This document shows positions 59,420-64,000 of a stretch of DNA of 64,000 nucleotides, in pieces. How positions within the stretch are numbered: the stretch's first letter is position 1; each line of letters starts with the position of its first letter. Below the pieces are notes generated by a model, which saw nothing but the letters and a program-made list of their open reading frames with translations, made no database searches and had not been told where the DNA came from. The stretch lies in assembly GCF_019774615.1 (NCBI RefSeq), contig NZ_CP081496.1, positions 5,890,001 through 5,954,000 of the forward strand, given 5' to 3'. The position numbers and the translations under genes are program-made. The stretch comes from Streptomyces sp. BHT-5-2 (lineage in GTDB: Bacteria; Actinomycetota; Actinomycetes; Streptomycetales; Streptomycetaceae).

Positions 59420-59439
59420 GGATCCCTGGCGAGGGATCC
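59420..59439 (-). terminator. Hairpin at 3' edge of the SAM-IV riboswitch
   Basis: GGATCCCT/AGGGATCC (8 bp, 4-base loop). One arm shares bases with the riboswitch 3' end (GCGCGGATCC on the minus strand). It can only form fully when the aptamer end is released, so it is a candidate expression platform. Confidence 0.55.
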
Positions 59440-59552
59440 GCGCTTGCCGCAGACCTCGCTGCCTGCGACCTGGTCATCACCCGGGGCACCCCGCCACGGA
59501 AGGAGGGTTGCCGGACAGCGGGCCGGGGCCTGTGTCGCTGTCACTCGTGACC
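59434..59552 (-). ncRNA. SAM-IV riboswitch
   Basis: S-adenosylmethionine aptamer of the actinobacterial SAM-IV class on the minus strand. It begins GGTCACGAGTGACAGCGAC, has the core GTCCGGCAACCCTCC, then GGCGGGGTGCCCCGGGTG, closes P1 with ATGACCAGGTCGC, and ends CGGCAAGCGCGGATCC in the 3' pseudoknot region. These segments match the SAM-IV consensus almost throughout. It precedes the class V aminotransferase gene by about 200 bases, implying repression by SAM. Confidence 0.93.
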
Positions 59553-59590
59553 TGGGCTGAATCATGCCACACGATCATCGGGGCGCAAGC

Positions 59591-59613
59591 CCCGGTCCGC
59601 ATTCCGGACCGGG
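59591..59613 (-). terminator. Hairpin terminator of trpD
   Basis: CCCGGTCCG/CGGACCGGG (9 bp, CATTC loop), 23 bases after the trpD stop and upstream of the SAM-IV leader. It separates trpD transcription from the riboswitch-controlled gene. Confidence 0.65.
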
Positions 59614-59636
59614 AGCCGCGTCACATCCGGCGTGCG

Positions 59637-60701
59637 TCAGGCGTTGCTGGCTGCCACCCAGCGGTCCAGCGTCCGCCGGGCCGCGCCCGAGTCGATCGCC
59701 TCGGCGGCCTTGCGCAGGCCGTCCCGGATCCGGTCGGTCAGCGGGGCGTCGGAGGGCTCCAGCGCGGCCAGCGCGGCCGCCGCGTTCAGCAGCACCGCGT
59801 CCCGCACCGGGCCGGTCTCGCCGTCCAGCAGCCGCCGGGCCACCTCCGCGTTGTACGACGCGTCGCCGCCGCGCAGTGCCGTCACCGGGACGAGTTCGAT
59901 GCCGACGTCCCGCGGGTCGAAGGGCTCCTCGTGGACCGCGCCGTCCCGCACCACCCACACCCGGGAGGTGGCGGTGGTGGTCAGCTCGTCCAGGCCGTCG
60001 TCACCGCGGAAGACCAGGGCCGAGGAGCCGCGCTCGGCCAGCACGCCGGCCAGGATCGGCGCCATCCGGGCGTCGGCGACGCCGGTTGCCTGGGCCCTGA
60101 CCCGGGCCGGGTTGGTCAGCGGGCCCAGGACGTTGAAGGTCGTCCGGATGCCCAACTGGCCGCGGGCGGCCGCCACATGCCGCAGCGCGGGGTGGAACTT
60201 GGCGGCGAAGCAGAAGGTGATCCCGGCCTCCTCCGCGACCTCCACCACCCGCCGCGGCGACAGGTCCAGATTGATCCCCAGCTTCTCCAGGACGTCCGTG
60301 GCGCCGCTGGCCGAGGACGCGGCGCGGCTGCCGTGCTTGACGACCTTGGCGCCGGTGCCGGCGACCACGATGGCCGACATGGTGGAGATGTTGACGGTGT
60401 TCGCGCCGTCACCGCCGGTGCCGACGATGTCGACGCTGGGGCCGGGCACCTCGATCAGGCTGGCGTGCGCGTACATCGTCCGGACCAGGCCGGAGATCTC
60501 CGCGACCGTCTCGCCCTTGGCCCGCAGTGCCACCGCGAAGCCGGCGATCTGGGCGTCGGTGGCCTCGCCGCGCATGATCCGGTCCATGACCCAGGCGGTG
60601 TCGTCGGCGGTGAGGTCCCGGCCGCCGAGGAGGGTGTTGAGTACGGCCGGCCAGGAGCGGTCCGCCACGTTGCCGCCGCCTGCCGGGGTCACGACGTTCA
60701 T
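59637..60701 (-). CDS. trpD: Anthranilate phosphoribosyltransferase
   Basis: Second step of tryptophan synthesis, joining anthranilate and PRPP. The 354-residue protein has the PRPP-binding DIVGTGGDGANTVNIST, KHGSRAASSASGATDVLEKLG, and the anthranilate-site region FHPALRHVAAARGQLGIRTTFNVLGPLTNP. The ATG at 60701 has AGGAG eight bases upstream; ATG at 60740 would add 13 residues. It is separated from other trp genes, as in M. tuberculosis where trpD also lies next to the qcr cluster. Confidence 0.96.
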   Translation of the reverse strand: MNVVTPAGGGNVADRSWPAVLNTLLGGRDLTADDTAWVMDRIMRGEATDAQIAGFAVALRAKGETVAEISGLVRTMYAHASLIEVPGPSVDIVGTGGDGANTVNISTMSAIVVAGTGAKVVKHGSRAASSASGATDVLEKLGINLDLSPRRVVEVAEEAGITFCFAAKFHPALRHVAAARGQLGIRTTFNVLGPLTNPARVRAQATGVADARMAPILAGVLAERGSSALVFRGDDGLDELTTTATSRVWVVRDGAVHEEPFDPRDVGIELVPVTALRGGDASYNAEVARRLLDGETGPVRDAVLLNAAAALAALEPSDAPLTDRIRDGLRKAAEAIDSGAARRTLDRWVAASNA

Positions 60702-60841
60702 GGTCCACGCTCCTGGTTCGTCTCCTGCCTGTGCCGTCACCTTATCGACACACGGGCATGCCGGAGGGCCCCGTCCTCTACGTGGACGGGGCCCTCTGGG
60801 TGGCGTACTACCAGCGGTGCGCGTCGCCGCGCCCGCGGGGA

Positions 60842-62479
60842 TCAGTGGTGGCCGTGGCCGCTGGTGATCTCCTTGTACTCCTCGACGGTCGGCTTGGGGA
60901 TGACGTTGTCCTCGCCGTAGTAGCTCTTGGAGAGCTTGGCGCGCAGCTTCTGCGAGCGCTTGAACTTGCGCCGGACACCGTTCTCGTCGACCTCGGGACC
61001 GAGCTCGAACGGCTCGGGCTGCTCGTGCTGGGTGAGGACGTGCAGCTGCTCCTGGTCGAGCGGCTCGTGGACCTCGATGAACTCACCGTGCGGCAGGCGC
61101 TTGATGATGCCGGACTCGCGTCCGTGCAGCACCTTGTCCTTGTCGCGGCGCTGGAGACCCAGGCAGATCCGCTTGGTGGCGATGAAGGCCAGCACCGGCC
61201 CGACGAAGAACGCGATCCGGACGAACCAGGTGATCGAGTTGATCGACAGGTGGAAGTGGGTGGCCCACAGGTCGTTGCCGCCACCGATCAGCATCACGAA
61301 GTAGGCGACGAGCCAGGCCACACCGAAGCCGGTGCGGTTGGGCACGTTGCGCGGGCGGTCCAGGATGTGGTGCTCGCGCTTGTCGCCGCGGACCCAGGAC
61401 TCGATGAACGGGTAGACCGCGATGGCGATCAGGACCAGCGGGAAGACCAGGATCGGGATCAGCACACCGAAGTTGATGGTGTGGCCCCAGAAGTTCCACT
61501 CCCAGCCCGGCATGACACGCACCAGGCCCTCGGCGAAGCCCATGTACCAGTCCGGCTGCGCACCGGTGGACACCTGGTCCGGCCGGTACGGGCCGATGGC
61601 CCACACGGGGTTGATGCTGGCGACCGCGGCGATCACCGAGATCACACCGAAGACCAGGAAGAAGAAGCCTCCGGCCTTGGCCATGTAGACCGGCAGCAGC
61701 GGCATGCCGACCACGTTGTTGTTGGTCTTGCCGGCACCCGGGAACTGCGTGTGCTTGTGGTAGAAGACCAGGATCAGGTGCGCCACCAGCAGGCCCAGCA
61801 TGATGCCCGGCAGCAGCAGCACGTGGACCGTGAAGAACCGCGGGATGATGTCGTGACCGGGGAACTCGCCGCCGAAGATGAACATCTGCAGGTACGAGCC
61901 GATCAGCGGCATCGCCAGGATGACGCCCTCGATGAAGCGGACGCCGGTGCCGGAGAGCAGGTCGTCCGGGAGCGAGTAGCCGGTGAAGCCGGTGAACATG
62001 CCCAGGACGAACAGCAGGAAGCCGAACAGCCAGTTGACCTCACGCGGCTTGCGGAACGCACCGGTGAAGAACACCCGCATCATGTGGACCATCATCGCGG
62101 CCAGGAAGACCAGCGCCGCCCAGTGGTGGATCTGCCGGATCAGCAGGCCACCGCGCACGTCGAAGCTGATGTTCAGCGTCGACTCGAACGCCTGGGTCAT
62201 CTTGATCCCGTGCATCGGCACGTAGGAGCCGTGGTAGGTGACCTCGGCCATGCTCGGGTGGAAGAACAGCGTCAGGTAGACACCGGTCAGGATGATGATG
62301 ACGAAGCTGTAGAGCGCGACCTCGCCCAGCATGAAGGACCAGTGGTCCGGGAAGATCTTGCGCATGTTGGCCTTGGCCAGGCTGTAGATGCCCAGCCGGC
62401 CGTCGGCCCAGTCGGCGATCCGCTCACCCCGTGGCGCCTGGCCACGGCGCGCAGTGGTCGCGGTTGTCTCGTTACTCAT
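60842..62479 (-). CDS. qcrB: Cytochrome bc1 complex cytochrome b subunit
   Basis: Diheme membrane subunit of the actinobacterial bcc menaquinol:cytochrome c oxidoreductase. The 545-residue protein has eight or nine helices. Haem-ligand His residues lie in IRQIHHWAALVFLAAMMVHMMRVF and RFFTVHVLLLPGIMLGLLVAHL. The Qo-site motif is PDWY. A C-terminal extension of about 130 residues is hydrophilic and charged. The ATG overlaps the qcrA stop (ATGA), so it is the last gene of a coupled qcrC-qcrA-qcrB unit. Confidence 0.97.
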   Translation of the reverse strand: MSNETTATTARRGQAPRGERIADWADGRLGIYSLAKANMRKIFPDHWSFMLGEVALYSFVIIILTGVYLTLFFHPSMAEVTYHGSYVPMHGIKMTQAFESTLNISFDVRGGLLIRQIHHWAALVFLAAMMVHMMRVFFTGAFRKPREVNWLFGFLLFVLGMFTGFTGYSLPDDLLSGTGVRFIEGVILAMPLIGSYLQMFIFGGEFPGHDIIPRFFTVHVLLLPGIMLGLLVAHLILVFYHKHTQFPGAGKTNNNVVGMPLLPVYMAKAGGFFFLVFGVISVIAAVASINPVWAIGPYRPDQVSTGAQPDWYMGFAEGLVRVMPGWEWNFWGHTINFGVLIPILVFPLVLIAIAVYPFIESWVRGDKREHHILDRPRNVPNRTGFGVAWLVAYFVMLIGGGNDLWATHFHLSINSITWFVRIAFFVGPVLAFIATKRICLGLQRRDKDKVLHGRESGIIKRLPHGEFIEVHEPLDQEQLHVLTQHEQPEPFELGPEVDENGVRRKFKRSQKLRAKLSKSYYGEDNVIPKPTVEEYKEITSGHGHH

Positions 62480-63519
62480 CCGCGCTCCCAGAAGCTCGGG
62501 CCGACGGGCTCCGCGAAGTCGCTGACGGCTTCGAGGTAGCCGTCCTTCACCGTGATGTGCAGCTGCGGCAGGGCGTGACCGGCCGGACCGAAGATGACGC
62601 GACCGCCGTCGGAAAGGTCGAAGGTCGACTGGTGGCAGGGGCAGAGCACATGGTGCGTCTGCTGCTCGTACAGGCTGATCGGGCAACCCACGTGGGTGCA
62701 GATCTTCGAGTAGGCCACGATGCCCTCGTGCGACCAGGCGAGTTCCTGCTTGTCCTTGATGTTCTGCGGCTGGATCCGCACGAGCATCAGGGCGTCCTTG
62801 GCGATCTTGTTGGCGAAGTCCTCGTCGCTCTCCTCCAGGCCCTCGGGCTTGGCGAACGTGAGGGAGCCGACCGCGATGTCCTCGGGACGCAGCGGGAGGT
62901 TCGTCGACTGGTTGACCAGGCGGATGCCCTTCTTCCAGCCGGTGGTCCGCAGCTTCTTCTCGGGCAGCGGGCCGAGGTCGCGCAGCAGGACGACGCCGGA
63001 GAGCGGCACCAGGGCCAGCGCGCCGAACATCGTGTTGCGGATCAGCTTCCGCCGACCGAACTGCGACTCCTTGGCGCCCTCCGCGAAGTCGGCCAGAACC
63101 TTGGCCTTGACCTCGGGAGTGGCCTCGATCGGGTGCCGCTCGTCGGCGACCTCCTCGTCCGACATCAGCGTGCGGGCCCAGTGGACCGCGCCGGCGCCGA
63201 TGCAGAAGAGCGCCACGCCCAGCGTCAGACCGAGCGCGAAGTTCAGGCCGCTGATGTGGCCCAGCGGGAAGATGTAGACGATCTTGTCGATCGGGATGGC
63301 CACGTACGACGCGATGAACGCGACGGTGGCGAGCATGGAGACCAGGAAGAGGAGGGCGACGGTGCGCTCGGAGCGCTTGGCGGCCCGCTCGTCGATGTCC
63401 TGGATGCGGTGCTCGTGGGGCGGCAGCCCGGGGTCGGCGAAGGGGTTGTCCGCCTTCCCCACCGTGCCCTCGTGAGCCGTCTCCCGCTCACTGGGAAGGT
63501 TTTCTTCTGTCTCACTCAT
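62476..63519 (-). CDS. qcrA: Cytochrome bc1 complex Rieske iron-sulfur subunit
   Basis: 347-residue Rieske protein. The [2Fe-2S] motifs are CTHVGC and CPCHQS. Actinobacterial QcrA has three membrane helices: VALLFLVSMLATVAFIASY, FALGLTLGVALFCIGAGAV, and a third before the Rieske domain (FGALALVPLSGVVLL). A Tat-like RRKLIRN precedes the third helix, in keeping with Tat-dependent insertion of the Rieske domain in Streptomyces. ATG start overlaps the qcrC stop; its own stop overlaps qcrB. Confidence 0.97.
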   Translation of the reverse strand: MSETEENLPSERETAHEGTVGKADNPFADPGLPPHEHRIQDIDERAAKRSERTVALLFLVSMLATVAFIASYVAIPIDKIVYIFPLGHISGLNFALGLTLGVALFCIGAGAVHWARTLMSDEEVADERHPIEATPEVKAKVLADFAEGAKESQFGRRKLIRNTMFGALALVPLSGVVLLRDLGPLPEKKLRTTGWKKGIRLVNQSTNLPLRPEDIAVGSLTFAKPEGLEESDEDFANKIAKDALMLVRIQPQNIKDKQELAWSHEGIVAYSKICTHVGCPISLYEQQTHHVLCPCHQSTFDLSDGGRVIFGPAGHALPQLHITVKDGYLEAVSDFAEPVGPSFWERG

Positions 63520-64000
63520 GACTTCTTGGCCTTCGTAGTCCGGGCTGCGACCCAGATGGCGACCGCGACACACGCGCCCAGGCCGAAGATGTAGCCGAAG
63601 AGACCTTCGGTCACCGGGCCCAGACCACCGAGTTCCATACCGCCGGGGCTCGCGGTCTTGTCGCCGTTGACGGCACCGAGGTACGCGACGATGTCCTTCT
63701 TGTTCTGCGGGCTCAGCGTGCCGTCACCGAAGGAGGGCATGTTCTGCGGGCCGGTCTGCATGGCCTCGTAGATGTGCTTGGGGTCCACGCCCTCGAGCGT
63801 CGGTGCGAACTTGCCGTTGGTGAGGGCGCCGCCCTTACCGGTGAAGTTGTGGCACTGCGCGCAGTTGGTGCGGAACAGCTCGCCGCCCTTGGCGACGTCG
63901 GCGCCGTCCGCGCTGTACTGCGACTTGTCGGGCACGGACGGGCCCGGGCCCAGCGACGCGACGTAGGCCGCGAGCTGGTCGATCTGGGCGTTGCTGTAGA
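63516..64000 (-). CDS. qcrC: Cytochrome bc1 complex diheme cytochrome c subunit (5' end beyond window)
   Basis: C-terminal part (about 160 residues) of the diheme cytochrome c. One CxxCH haem site is visible (CAQCHNFTG) with its Met ligand region QNMPSFGDGTLS. A C-terminal membrane anchor follows (FGYIFGLGACVAVAIWVAA). The N-terminal haem domain and start are outside the right edge. The frame continues open to base 64000 (YSNAQIDQLAAYVASLG). The stop overlaps the qcrA start by four bases. Confidence 0.95.
   Translation of the reverse strand, partial: YSNAQIDQLAAYVASLGPGPSVPDKSQYSADGADVAKGGELFRTNCAQCHNFTGKGGALTNGKFAPTLEGVDPKHIYEAMQTGPQNMPSFGDGTLSPQNKKDIVAYLGAVNGDKTASPGGMELGGLGPVTEGLFGYIFGLGACVAVAIWVAARTTKAKKS

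Noticed and set aside
1..64000. Mobile elements, CRISPR arrays, tRNA or rRNA genes, biosynthetic gene cluster
   Set aside because: No transposase, integrase, spaced repeats, cloverleaf or rRNA sequence found by reading; gene content is housekeeping with uniform composition.

Overview
The window is a 64 kb stretch of a high-GC actinobacterial chromosome, almost certainly Streptomyces. The evidence is very high third-position GC, frequent GTG/TTG starts, strong GC hairpins without U-tracts as terminators, and family content: DUF3040, SAV_6107-type HEPN, class II DAHP synthase, fused TrpE-TrpG with a WWW leader peptide, ROK glucokinase and actinobacterial qcrCAB. It is conserved core chromosome. 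I see no phage, plasmid, transposase, CRISPR array, rRNA or tRNA.

Layout. 1-3.0 kb: the start of the division and cell-wall cluster on the minus strand (rsmH-ftsL-ftsI, with ftsI running off the left edge). 3.4-9.1 kb: a beta-carbonic anhydrase-like gene, then a MoxR-DUF58-transglutaminase operon. 9.5-17.3 kb: DUF3040 protein, methyltransferase, HEPN protein, a YhgE/Pip membrane protein with its TetR regulator and a probable operator, a DUF4126 protein, and a phytoene-desaturase-like flavoprotein. 17.4-25.2 kb: a membrane protein with a long Gln/Tyr/Gly/Pro tail, metF, thiE, an Rv2175c-like DNA-binding protein, a flavoprotein reductase, then a TPP riboswitch driving thiO-thiS-thiG, and a MerR regulator. 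25.4-31.5 kb: a PASTA Ser/Thr kinase (PknL-like), endonuclease IV, a YedY-like molybdoprotein, bacterioferritin, Bfd with an iron box, and class II DAHP synthase. 31.6-45.5 kb: Trp leader peptide, attenuator and TrpE(G), a D-lactate-type dehydrogenase, a phosphofructokinase with pyrophosphate-type residues, a two-component system, PlsC, an esterase, glkA and an ArsA-like/SRPBCC pair. 45.8-56.1 kb: FadD15-type ligase, PimB-like and GT87 glycosyltransferases, an HExxH lipoprotein, two NlpC/P60 hydrolases, and a NYN protein with a zinc-ribbon partner. 56.2-64 kb: rhomboid protease with a Lrp-type RAM protein, a large inverted-repeat element, a SAM-IV riboswitch ahead of a class V aminotransferase, trpD, and qcrB-qcrA-qcrC (qcrC truncated by the right edge).

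Shared themes are cell envelope and division (FtsI/FtsL, NlpC/P60, PASTA kinase, PimB/GT87, PlsC, FadD), tryptophan supply (DAHP synthase, TrpE(G), TrpD) and cofactor, sulfur and iron control by RNA or metal switches (TPP, SAM-IV, iron box, a possible shortened ydaO-like element). The relative order of many of these genes matches the Mycobacterium tuberculosis Rv2163c-Rv2196 segment, which implies an old conserved actinobacterial neighbourhood.

The points most worth a second look are the inverted-repeat element at 57.3-57.85 kb, the SAM-IV switch with a Met-rich mini-ORF, the compact ydaO-like leader of an NlpC/P60 gene, the PPi-type signature in PfkA, and the loss of both P-loop lysines in the ArsA-like protein.
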